NCBI GenBank assembly: GCA_003278445.1
Contig: QCFD01000001.1
Coordinates: 62,001-126,000 of the forward strand
Length of the DNA: 64,000 bases
From: Prochlorococcus sp. AG-363-B05
Lineage (GTDB): Bacteria; Cyanobacteriota; Cyanobacteriia; PCC-6307; Cyanobiaceae
Direction: 5' to 3'
Shown piece by piece: positions 9,171 to 16,468 of this stretch. Position 1 is the first letter of the stretch. Every line of letters begins with the position of its first letter. The notes beneath the pieces were generated by a model, which did no database searches, was not told the DNA's origin, and saw nothing but the letters and a program-made list of their open reading frames with translations. A program made the translations under genes and the position numbers.

Positions 9171-9770
9171 CTAATACCAATTTCTGTCAATAAAATCATC
9201 AAAATTATAAATTTTCTTAAATGATAATGGCCCAAAATCTGATCCCCAAACCTTTTTACCAGTTTTTTTTTCGTATCCAGTGTCTTCAGATATAAGACTA
9301 TTCTTATTTAATAGAACTTTACTTTTTACAAAAGTTTTATCTTTGCCATTTTGTATAAAGCACTTTTCTCCTGGCTCTATATGACCTATAAAATTTCCTG
9401 GATCATGTTCTCTGAAATGCATAGAACAGCCTAATTTCTTTTGTAATTTGTAGCTTGAAATTCCATTTAAAAGAGATATATCTAAGCCCCCACCTGTTAA
9501 TCTTTCTTTATTTTCAATTTTATGATTACTTATAATATAAATATCTTTTTCTTGAGTAAGTTTATTGATACTCTGTCTATATGGATTCCATATATCATGT
9601 TGATATCTTTGTTCCGAGTAAAAAGCATAACATTTAAAAGTTTTAAAAAATAAAGGTCGAATATGTATCTGAATATGTGCAAAAATTTTTGGATTTTCTA
9701 AAGCTTGCTCTTTATTGCTAAATATACCTGAAATCATCTTTGCAAATTCTAATATAGTTTTATTTTTCAT
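9171..9770 (-). CDS. cpeT: Phycobiliprotein lyase CpeT
   Basis: A 199-aa member of the CpcT/CpeT chromophore lyase family (beta-barrel fold), which attaches bilin to the third beta cysteine (beta-155/165). Family hallmarks are YAFYSEQRYQHDIWNPYRQS near residue 50, the GCSMHFREHDPGNFIGHIEPG stretch (about residues 115-135), and the C-terminal KVWGSDFGPLSFKKIYNF. The matching cysteine, C163, is present in CpeB. It is the last gene of a minus-strand run ppeC-cpeS-cpeT, 16 bases after cpeS. ATG start. Confidence 0.88.
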   Translation of the reverse strand: MKNKTILEFAKMISGIFSNKEQALENPKIFAHIQIHIRPLFFKTFKCYAFYSEQRYQHDIWNPYRQSINKLTQEKDIYIISNHKIENKERLTGGGLDISLLNGISSYKLQKKLGCSMHFREHDPGNFIGHIEPGEKCFIQNGKDKTFVKSKVLLNKNSLISEDTGYEKKTGKKVWGSDFGPLSFKKIYNFDDFIDRNWY

Positions 9771-9786
9771 CTTGTAAAATTGAATT

Positions 9787-10320
9787 TTATTGTTTTATAC
9801 AACGAATTTCAGATGCATAAGAAGTTTGTAGGAGCGCTAATGAGTCAATTGCTCTTGTAACAGATGATCTACTTCTTAAATTATTAGAGATAAACCATAT
9901 TCTTTCTTCAGTAGAAATATTGTTATAGTTTGAATGAATAATTAGAGTTCCATCCTCAAGAAGTTTATATAATGAGATTACTTGTATAGATTCAGTATAA
10001 CCAACGCTTCTAATTATTTTCCCTTCTGTTTTAGAAATCTCTAAAGGTATTAGTATACTTTCACCAGACGAGTTTTCTTTTAGATTCTCTTCATCCCATT
10101 CACTTTTTGCTTCCCAAGTAATTAGAAAAGCTTGCTTTACTTCCTTTTTTTTTATTGAAGGATCTTTTAATAGTTTAATAACTCTAGAATCATTTTTTTT
10201 AGCAGGCACAATTATTACTTTACTTCTGATTTCTTCAAAATCTTGAAATGCCAATGAATGTCCACTCCTCATAGATTTCCACTCGCCAACGCTTCTTAGG
10301 AAAAATTCTTCAATTTGCAT
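9787..10320 (-). CDS. cpeS: Phycobiliprotein lyase CpeS
   Basis: A 177-aa S-type lyase of the CpcS/CpeS lipocalin-like family, which attaches bilin to beta-C82 (and C82-type sites generally). The N terminus MQIEEFFLRSVGEWKSMRSG followed by HSLAF is the family signature, and LRSRSSVTRAIDSLALLQTS near the C terminus matches the conserved region of the family. CpeB has the expected C82. It lies between ppeC and cpeT on the same strand with short gaps, so the three are likely co-transcribed. ATG start. Confidence 0.9.
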   Translation of the reverse strand: MQIEEFFLRSVGEWKSMRSGHSLAFQDFEEIRSKVIIVPAKKNDSRVIKLLKDPSIKKKEVKQAFLITWEAKSEWDEENLKENSSGESILIPLEISKTEGKIIRSVGYTESIQVISLYKLLEDGTLIIHSNYNNISTEERIWFISNNLRSRSSVTRAIDSLALLQTSYASEIRCIKQ

Positions 10321-10362
10321 TTTTTTATCAATTTTTATAACTTATTGTGAAAATAAAATGAT

Positions 10363-11145
10363 TTAACAAATGTCGCTTGTTGCGAAAGCTTTTGTTATTG
10401 AAGAAGTGTCGAGAAAACTTTTTGTTTGAAGACCGATAGGAGAATTCCATGATCTCATATAAGGAACAGTATCCTCACCAAAAATATCATTATATTCTTC
10501 AGAATCTATTAGCCAATCGATATGAGCTTCGAAACCTAGTTGATTTAAAAGATTAGAACTTTGGCTCACTTCTCTTTGACTGTTGATTGGTCTACCAAGA
10601 ATATGCTTGTATCTTAGCTTTATAGATTTATATTGGCTAATATTGTCAAAAAAGTAAGTTCTATAAATAATTGATTTGCAAATTTTCCTAGTGAATTCCT
10701 TTATCGTGATATCTCCATTCCTTAGCTTTCTTTCAATATCAATTGGTCGCTCTGACTGCATTAAAAATAAGTTGCCAAAAATATTTTTATATAATGCATT
10801 TATTGCTATAACTAATGTTTCATCATCATTCGGAACAAATTCTTTGATTTGCAGAAGGTTTAGATTAAGATTAGTTTTATTTTTTACTTTATAATTATAA
10901 AGATTAATTTTATCTTTCTTATAGCGGCTCATAACTCTGTTATTTAGCAAGTTGAAATTTAGTTTAGGTTTTGTATTAGAGGTTGTAGTGAATTTGTCTT
11001 TTTCACCTGGCATTGAAGCTCCTCTAATATGCAAATTATATGTTGTTTTTGTACTACCAGATATTCTGCTTTTATTATACTTAACTGGGTTTTTATTGAT
11101 GGTTTCTGCTCCTATCCTAAATGCTTTAAATGGAATAGCTAGCAT
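10363..11145 (-). CDS. ppeC: Phycoerythrin-associated linker polypeptide
   Basis: A phycobilisome-linker family protein of about 260 aa. The C-terminal two thirds hold the linker domain: ALYKNIFGNLFLMQSERPID, FTRKICKSIIYRTYFFDN, LRYKHILGRPINSQREVSQS and the closing IDSEEYNDIFGEDTVPYMRS. The first about 95 residues are basic and asparagine/lysine-rich, ending in a MSRYKKDK-type segment. PpeC is thought to bind phycoerythrin-III in Prochlorococcus, which lacks a phycobilisome core. An in-frame TTG at 11157 is the first possible start, but the ATG at 11145 (MLAIPFKAFRIGAE) is preferred. It is the first gene of ppeC-cpeS-cpeT. Confidence 0.87.
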   Translation of the reverse strand: MLAIPFKAFRIGAETINKNPVKYNKSRISGSTKTTYNLHIRGASMPGEKDKFTTTSNTKPKLNFNLLNNRVMSRYKKDKINLYNYKVKNKTNLNLNLLQIKEFVPNDDETLVIAINALYKNIFGNLFLMQSERPIDIERKLRNGDITIKEFTRKICKSIIYRTYFFDNISQYKSIKLRYKHILGRPINSQREVSQSSNLLNQLGFEAHIDWLIDSEEYNDIFGEDTVPYMRSWNSPIGLQTKSFLDTSSITKAFATSDIC

Positions 11146-11253
11146 ATTAATTCTCAATACTAATTCATTTTAGCAATATCATCAGCATAAATATTGATTT
11201 TGTTTCCTTAATTATGCTTATCATTTAATTTCTTAATAGTAGGCTCGAACTCC

Positions 11254-11910
11254 TTATTTTTTATCTTGAGCTTCGGAGACCTTGTTTTTATTAAATCCAG
11301 CGATTGTTGCAAGTGCAAACATGCCAAGCAAAGCTGCTCCAAGCATGATTCCCGCTCCTTGACTTACTCCTGCCCCTACCGCAACAATAATAGAATCACT
11401 AATTAATAAACTGATTATTAAAGCAGGAGTGAATAGTCTCCAACGTGTCCCTCCTATTCCTAGTGCATAGCTTAAGAAATCAAAAAGACCAGTCATTAGT
11501 AGTCCTGTCATTAGGAAAAAATTTCCCTCTAGTTGATTTTGATTAAAACTCTCAATTCTTTGCATGGCTTTCATTCCAACTAGTTTTCGAACTGGAGTTC
11601 GACCGAAATTTCTAGCTATGAAAAATGCTAACTGACAAAAAATCAGATCAGATAAAAATATAGTTATATAGCCTATTTTAAAACCTAGTAGGGATCCAGC
11701 TAGAAGCGAATAAACAGAACTAGGTAATGCTGGCAGGATAACACTTATTCCTCGAAGTATCAGAATCCCCAGAGGGGCCCAAATTCCCATTTCTTTAACT
11801 GCACTTCTTAATGGTTCAATTCCATAAGTCTGAATCAAGAAGACAAGTACAATGAATGCACCTGTGAATAATGCAATTTGAAGGAACTTTCGTAACTTGT
11901 CTTTTCTCAA
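11254..11910 (-). CDS. TVP38/TMEM64 (DedA/SNARE-associated) family membrane protein, copy 1
   Basis: A 218-aa integral membrane protein with about five or six hydrophobic segments, starting with ALFTGAFIVLVFLIQTYG. The VTT domain core is visible: LRGISVILPALPSSVYSLLAG, LSDLIFCQLAFFIARNFGR and FFLMTGLLMTGLFDFLSYALG. These proteins are linked to lipid scrambling or transport in other organisms; substrate unknown here. The start is TTG, supported by an AGGAG six bases upstream. A clear paralogue lies at 43477-44223. Both lie beside gene-poor DNA that ends in a tRNA gene. Confidence 0.8.
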   Translation of the reverse strand: MRKDKLRKFLQIALFTGAFIVLVFLIQTYGIEPLRSAVKEMGIWAPLGILILRGISVILPALPSSVYSLLAGSLLGFKIGYITIFLSDLIFCQLAFFIARNFGRTPVRKLVGMKAMQRIESFNQNQLEGNFFLMTGLLMTGLFDFLSYALGIGGTRWRLFTPALIISLLISDSIIVAVGAGVSQGAGIMLGAALLGMFALATIAGFNKNKVSEAQDKK

Positions 11911-12104
11911 AGTGAACTCCTGGCTAATGATGATCAGCTTTTATAAGATTTCTAATATAATTATCCTATTTAAAATGCCTTTAATTTAATTAGTCCATAA
12001 AGATTTACTTGACATATAATTCAGAAATATATATTTTCTGCAACACACGAAAATTAATTATTGATTTTTTCTAATAGGCTATAATTCTAATTTTTCATGA
12101 ATAC

Positions 12105-12335
12105 TTAGGAAAGTCCTAATAATTTTATTCTGAAGAGAGCAATATCTTTTGCCTGGATAGGGTTTTGAATAAGAAAAGGATGCGTTTTAATCTTGTCAAA
12201 ACTTATTAGAATTTTCTCGTCTATTTTTTTATCTTTATCATCCCTGAAATCACAATCATTCCAAGCTGCATCAAATGCCATTGCAAAACTGTCAGCATTA
12301 TTATATAAATTTTCATTAGAAGCTTCTAAATTCAT
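12105..12335 (-). CDS. Small hypothetical protein, acidic
   Basis: A 76-aa ORF with ATG start. The N-terminal half is acidic and aromatic (ENLYNNADSFAMAFDAAWND) and the C-terminal half is basic. It has no membrane segment and no family is recognised. It lies alone in the gene-poor stretch between the TVP38-like gene and tRNA-Phe. The composition looks protein-like rather than random AT-rich translation. Confidence 0.45.
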   Translation of the reverse strand: MNLEASNENLYNNADSFAMAFDAAWNDCDFRDDKDKKIDEKILISFDKIKTHPFLIQNPIQAKDIALFRIKLLGLS

Positions 12336-12754
12336 AAGAGGTAATGCAAATGTCTAATCAATTTAAACTAATTGATAGTAATATTAAAAATAGGTAGATT
12401 TTTGTAATTTATTTATTCATTTTGAATTTGCTTCCTAATTCTACACTCAGAATTTATTTTGAATGTATAAGTTTCACAAAAGAAATTTTAGATAAATGAA
12501 TTTAACAACAACAAAAAATTTGATTATTGTTTAAAATATATTTATTAGCAATTAATGATTTTGCCAGATATTAACGATCTTTTAGTCTTATTTATTGTTA
12601 TCTTCATTATACTAGTGAACTGCTTTCGAAGGAATCGAAAGTAGACGGAAGTTAATCTTGTTAGATCTTATAAGATAAGTATTACTTATTTTATTCAAGC
12701 TCAGCTAAAACTTTTCAAAATGATTTTATTTTTAATTTTGATTACTGTTTGAAG
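12336..12754. other. Gene-poor stretch
   Basis: This 419-base stretch holds no ORF over 60 codons. The only coding candidate is a 29-codon ORF at 12555-12644, listed separately. The DNA is very AT-rich and I see no tRNA, terminator hairpin or strong repeat in it. Confidence 0.6.
12555..12644 (+). CDS. Possible 29-aa single-membrane-span peptide
   Basis: ATG to TAG encodes MILPDINDLLVLFIVIFIIL followed by a basic tail, VNCFRRNRK. The pattern of an acidic N terminus, about 15 hydrophobic residues and an arginine/lysine tail is that of small thylakoid or plasma-membrane peptides. It does not match PetG, PetL, PetM, PetN, PsbI, PsbM or Psb30 as I know them. No good Shine-Dalgarno sequence is visible. 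Tentative. Confidence 0.3.
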   Translation: MILPDINDLLVLFIVIFIILVNCFRRNRK

Positions 12755-12946
12755 CTAAGAATCTCTAAGAGTTGTTCCTAACCTCAAAGCCAGAACTCCA
12801 GCAAACATAACCATTAAAAAGCAGATGCCAGCAAGATCAGGTGAATTTATGCTGAGACCAGAGGAGAAATCCACTTTGGATAAATCAAACGTACTTTGAA
12901 CTCCTAGTAAAAGGTTCATCATCTTGTAACCACTAATTAAATTCAT
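12755..12946 (-). CDS. Small membrane protein, hypothetical
   Basis: A 63-aa ORF with ATG starts at codons 1, 9 and 10. The C-terminal third is one hydrophobic span (LAGICFLMVMFAGVLALRLG) ending in a short polar tail, TTLRDS. The likely product is a single-span membrane protein. It is not a high-light-inducible protein: the usual ExxxGR motif is absent. The family is not recognised. It lies in the gene-poor zone beside tRNA-Phe. Confidence 0.5.
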   Translation of the reverse strand: MNLISGYKMMNLLLGVQSTFDLSKVDFSSGLSINSPDLAGICFLMVMFAGVLALRLGTTLRDS

Positions 12947-13523
12947 GCTAACTCAAGAATGAAATGATCTTTTATTTTTTAAGCTTCCAGTATTAACTCT
13001 TATACAGTTTTGTAATAATTAGGTCCTATCTATAATTATTTGATCAGGGGGCAAAATCTCTTTCAGGAAAATAAAGGCTTTAATAAATTACTTCATGGAA
13101 TTTAAAAAAAATCAAAAAGGAGGGCTTTTAGTCTTGCTTTAAACGTAATCGATGATGCCAGGTTGCAAGATTTGAGCTGGGGGTTAGGTGGGTTATCAAT
13201 AACAAAATATTGGTAGACGCATTTTTATAGCTGGCTTTTGAGCAAAATGCTTTTTTGCTTTTATAAGTCACTCATATCAATGACCTTCCGCAAATGAAAC
13301 TGCAAAAATTTAAAGTATTTTTTGGTAGGTTCGATCTGTGGAAGCAAGATCTCAAAAATTGAAGTAATTTAAGTATTTTCTTCGCGAGTCATTAGAAAAA
13401 AAATTAGCTAATTGGAAGATAAGTAAGACAGATATGCCCTATTGCTTGAGATAGATGAATGGGTTTTCATGAGGATATCAATTGAAGATGAACTTTTTAT
13501 TCCAAACTGGAAGGAGGTCAAAA
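12947..13523. other. Gene-poor stretch containing a tRNA-Phe remnant
   Basis: No convincing gene is present. The notable item is a 33-bp remnant of the tRNA-Phe 3' end at 13151-13183, listed separately. The rest is AT-rich with short imperfect repeats, such as AATTTAAAGTATTTT near 13308 and AATTTAAGTATTTTC near 13365. Confidence 0.6.
13151..13183 (-). pseudogene. Remnant of a tRNA-Phe 3' end (att-like direct repeat)
   Basis: This segment matches 14639-14670, the T-arm, acceptor strand and CCA end of the intact tRNA-Phe, with one single-base gap and a few mismatches. Shared blocks are TGCCAGG, AGATTTGA and CTGGGG. Similarity stops beyond the T-arm. It lies in the same orientation as the tRNA, about 1.46 kb away. 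A truncated 3' tRNA copy in direct orientation is what integration into a tRNA gene leaves behind. Confidence 0.55.
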
Positions 13524-13667
13524 ATGAAAGTTGAAGTTTCTTGTTTCATTGGAGGAATGGATATCAAAGAAATTGTTCATGTCGAGAAGTTTGAAGATGC
13601 TGAGAGAGCAGCAAGATCTAGGAATGAATTTTGCAGACAAGTCAGTAGAAAAGTATTGATGGAATAA
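13524..13667 (+). CDS. Small hypothetical protein with strong ribosome-binding site
   Basis: The 47-aa product begins MKVEVSCFIGGMDIKEIVHV and ends with a basic, amphipathic region, DAERAARSRNEFCRQVSRKV. An in-frame ATG at 13482 exists, but the ATG at 13524 has a perfect AAGGAGG a few bases before it and is chosen. The strong Shine-Dalgarno sequence and balanced codons argue that this is a real gene despite its size. No family is recognised. It lies between the tRNA-Phe remnant and the intact tRNA-Phe. Confidence 0.6.
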   Translation: MKVEVSCFIGGMDIKEIVHVEKFEDAERAARSRNEFCRQVSRKVLME

Positions 13668-13836
13668 AAAATCTCCTTAAGTTAAGTGGCAAAATCTTCG
13701 CTGCCCCTTTGAGTCCATCGATCCAGAGCTATTGAAAGAAGATAACTAATTGATCTTTTATAGCTCACTTGAATTTTTAAAACTATGGTTCAAAAGACAT
13801 TTTCATGTCTTATCAGAACATAGTTGTTAATTCCAC

Positions 13837-13944
13837 TTAAGCAGCAGAATCATTGACTTGATGCTCTATTAATTCCCAATCATTAGGAAGCAGTTTATTA
13901 CAAGTTTCATTAGCACTTTGATAGCTACAATCGTCTTGTGTTCT
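13837..13944 (-). pseudogene. Start-less coding-like segment (35 codons)
   Basis: On the minus strand, after an in-frame TAA, 35 codons run to a TAA at 13837-13839. The translation includes QSANETCNKLLPNDWELIEH and ends QVNDSAA. No ATG, GTG or TTG occurs in frame. The residue mix is protein-like, unlike chance translation of AT-rich DNA. It could be the C-terminal end of a decayed gene. No family is recognised. Confidence 0.35.
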
Positions 13945-14155
13945 TTAAGTTGGTTGGGAAGCCTTCTTCAGTAGAATATCAAAGTTGCGTTTAGACAGTC
14001 GGTGCAACCGTGACAGATTTCGGGTCACGAATAAAGAACATACATAAATCTCTTGTCGGTGCAATTGGCCACCCTTTTTTGTGTTGGTAATGCTTCTCTT
14101 TTTGCCTCAATATTTCAATTTAAAGTAATAAGGAATTAGTTGTGGGAGCCTTCCG

Positions 14156-14251
14156 AAGGAAATTAAAAGAACAGAAAACCAAATAGATATCGATGAAAGA
14201 GTATTTGACCCATTAGATCTATAACTTCGGGTTGCAGGCATAATTTGACCT
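14156..14251 (+). pseudogene. Degenerate coding-like repeat, copy 1
   Basis: The frame reads KEIKRTENQIDIDERVFDPL, DL, a stop, then LRVAGII and a second stop. It aligns codon by codon with copy 2 at 44667-44765 (69 of 93 bases identical by my count). Many changes fall at third codon positions, which suggests both descend from a translated gene. Here an in-frame TAA replaces the lysine codon of copy 2 and a TGA replaces its tryptophan codon, so this copy is broken. No start codon is visible upstream. Confidence 0.6.
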
Positions 14252-14609
14252 CCTAATACTGCCTTGATTTATATCTATTCCTGTTAATTGAAAATATCTA
14301 TAGGATAAAAACACTAAAGGATTAACTCTGATTGCTCCCATAAAGAAAGCCCCTTTCCTTAAGAGTAGTTCTAGTGGACTTCCTTTATTCCTAAACATAT
14401 TGTCTGAGGAGTCCGTTTTCTTCTTTTTTCTCTATTCAGATCAATACGGGTTGAATATGCATGGAAATTAAACTGACATGGCATCTAAAACGTGCTTTGA
14501 AAAAAGGGGGACTTCGGATCCTAAAAAGTCAACCATAGTTTCTTTTCATTATTTCGATCAGAGGTTTTCACTTAGGCCTTGAAAAGCAGTGAAGATGGTG
14601 TTTTTGCAT

Positions 14610-14636
14610 TAAAAAAGCACCCTTGAAGGTGCTTAA
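14610..14636 (-). terminator. Intrinsic terminator of tRNA-Phe
   Basis: Reading the minus strand, AAGCACC and GGTGCTT form a 7-bp stem with a 6-base loop, followed by a T-run (the A-run at 14611-14616). It starts only a few bases past the tRNA 3' end. Confidence 0.8.
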
Positions 14637-14640
14637 TTGA

Positions 14641-14716
14641 TGGTGCCAGGACCCAGATTTGAACTGGGGACACGGCGATTTTCAGTCGCCTGCTCTACCA
14701 ACTGAGCTATCCCGGC
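14641..14716 (-). tRNA. tRNA-Phe (GAA)
   Basis: The minus strand folds as a standard 76-base tRNA with encoded CCA. The acceptor stem is GCCGGGA with TCCTGGC, the anticodon loop contains GAA (CTGAAAATC), and the T-loop is TTCAAAT. A terminator follows directly. A remnant of its 3' end lies at 13151-13183. Confidence 0.95.
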
Positions 14717-14848
14717 TTAGTCTTATAATAATCTACCAATTGGTTTGTCCCTTATTGATAAATTAATCGGAATTTCCTTAATTTTCTTTGCTCCATTTTT
14801 CAGATAATTTAAAAAAGGAGAAATCTAACTTTTATTTGACGTTCGATT

Positions 14849-15118
14849 TTATGACAAAGGAATAGCTTTAATCATCCTAACCAATGTTTTATGAGCATCG
14901 GAACAGTCTTGCAGAACATGATCAAATTTTATTTCGATGGTTTGATCATCAATTTGAATCTCAATTGATTCAGGAGAGAGACTTGTCATTTTCGCTGATC
15001 TAAAAGTTTCAATTTTTCCATAATATTTTGCATATGCATTTACTGCATTCTGGTGATCTTTATTCATGTGATTACATATTCGTGTGCTTGAGTCTTTTGT
15101 GATCGGTTCCGACTTCAT
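14849..15118 (-). CDS. DUF2470 domain protein
   Basis: An 89-aa single-domain protein. The pattern ICNHMNKDHQNAVNAYAKYYG is the DUF2470 signature, also seen as the C-terminal domain of heme-binding, pyridoxamine-phosphate-oxidase-like proteins. In this stand-alone form the function is unknown; a role in heme or tetrapyrrole handling is an inference from the fused homologues. It ends with HKTLVRMIKAIPLS. ATG start. It lies downstream of the sugar kinase on the same strand with a 93-base gap. Confidence 0.8.
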   Translation of the reverse strand: MKSEPITKDSSTRICNHMNKDHQNAVNAYAKYYGKIETFRSAKMTSLSPESIEIQIDDQTIEIKFDHVLQDCSDAHKTLVRMIKAIPLS

Positions 15119-15211
15119 GGGTTTTTTGCAAAATGAATCTACAAATTAACTAACAAGTTAGTTAGTTTTGAGTAAATAGATATTCAAAACTTTTAGATTT
15201 TAGTTATTTCT

Positions 15212-16447
15212 TCATACTAAGCCTTTCAAAGCAATAGTCGCTACGCCTGCCGCAGGAGGCCTATTGCAAATTTTTATGGGGATACCTATTTCTTTCTCTC
15301 TGATGTTTTTCCAAGTAATATTTTTTGCCCCCCCTCCAATAGTAATTATTTGTTTAGGTAGATCAGCTCCTAATTCATGTAGCTTTTGCCAACTTTTAGC
15401 TTCAATTTTTGCTAGCCCCTCTAATAATGCATGAAGATAAAGAGAATCACTTACTGGTCTTGGTTCAAGTTTAGGTTCCAAATCTGGATCATCTATGGGA
15501 AATCTTTCACCCTTTTTTGATAATGGAATAAGATCTATGCCTGTTGATTTATAGGGATTTATCTGATTGCTTAATTCTTCAATATATTCCAGATTAAAAA
15601 AATCAAGTAGTATTGCTCCACCTGCATTAGAAGCACCACCGCAAAGCCAACTTTCTAATATTTTATGATTTGATATGCCTTTCCCTAACAGGGGTTTTTC
15701 AACAAATTTCTTAATAACTATTGTACTTCCAAGTATTGTAATTCCGTCATCTTTTTTAGGAAGGGTGGCTAATACACCAGCATTAGAATCTGTTGTTCCT
15801 GATATTACTTTAAGATTTTCTGGTAAATTTAATTCAGTTGCTTTTTTATGATATATGCTTCCCATTGATTTACCGGAAGAAATTATTTTTGGAAGACATT
15901 TGAACCAATTTAGATGTTTAAAATTTTCTGGCCATGAATTATTATATATTTCCCAACCCATTCTAATGTTATTACCTTCTTCGCCATATTCCCAATTATT
16001 TAGAAGCCATCCACTAAGCCAATCAGCTTGGTGCCTTAAGATTATTTCATTGCCGTATTTGTTTAAAAGTCTTAGGGCTCTACCAACACTTCCACTTATA
16101 CTAGATCCAGCACAATCTTTTAGAAAGAGATTATAAATTTCGTTGGAATATTCCGAACAGGATAAGAAATAAGGTAGAGCTTTTCCCAAAGGCTCTCCAT
16201 TATTTTTACATGCTAAGAGTGTTCCAGAGGTTCCTGCTACAGAGCATGCAACTAATTTTTTTTTAAGATCATTTGGGACTTCTTTTATTAGCTTTTTGAA
16301 GCAATATATCCAGTCTTCCCACACCTCTAAACCTGTATCATATTGCCTTGATGATGTGTGCAATATTTCTTTTTTAGTATTAATTATTGCAACTCGTAAC
16401 CCTGTTGTACCAAGGTCTATACCAAGTACAAGTGGATTTTTTAACAT
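15212..16447 (-). CDS. FGGY-family carbohydrate kinase (xylulokinase-like)
   Basis: A 411-aa sugar kinase of the FGGY family. The N-terminal phosphate-binding motif is GIDLGTTGLRVAIINTKKE. The second ATPase lobe includes SGTTDSNAGVLATLPKKDDG near residue 217 and TIGGGAKNITWKNI near residue 367. The length is below the usual 480-500 aa, typical of the shorter cyanobacterial/plant-type kinases. The sugar substrate cannot be told; D-ribulose or D-xylulose kinase is the usual annotation for this group. It lies 21 bases downstream of metK. ATG start. Confidence 0.78.
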   Translation of the reverse strand: MLKNPLVLGIDLGTTGLRVAIINTKKEILHTSSRQYDTGLEVWEDWIYCFKKLIKEVPNDLKKKLVACSVAGTSGTLLACKNNGEPLGKALPYFLSCSEYSNEIYNLFLKDCAGSSISGSVGRALRLLNKYGNEIILRHQADWLSGWLLNNWEYGEEGNNIRMGWEIYNNSWPENFKHLNWFKCLPKIISSGKSMGSIYHKKATELNLPENLKVISGTTDSNAGVLATLPKKDDGITILGSTIVIKKFVEKPLLGKGISNHKILESWLCGGASNAGGAILLDFFNLEYIEELSNQINPYKSTGIDLIPLSKKGERFPIDDPDLEPKLEPRPVSDSLYLHALLEGLAKIEAKSWQKLHELGADLPKQIITIGGGAKNITWKNIREKEIGIPIKICNRPPAAGVATIALKGLV

Positions 16448-16468
16448 TGAGTTTGATCTACAGTTGTT

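Larger units (their letters stand above)
13668..14640. other. Gene-poor stretch with gene remnants next to tRNA-Phe
   Basis: Nearly 1 kb without an intact recognisable gene. It holds a start-less coding-like segment on the minus strand (13837-13944), a 6-bp hairpin CGTGAC/GTCACG (14008-14028), two copies of GTCGGTGCAA (13997-14006 and 14055-14064), a degenerate repeat related to 44667-44765 (14156-14251), a 34-codon ORF of doubtful reality (14478-14582) and the tRNA-Phe terminator. The overall picture is of decayed accessory DNA. Confidence 0.6.

Noticed and set aside
14478-14582. 34-codon ORF starting MASKTCFEKRG before tRNA-Phe
   Set aside because: No ribosome-binding site and no recognisable family; kept only as a remark in the region entry.
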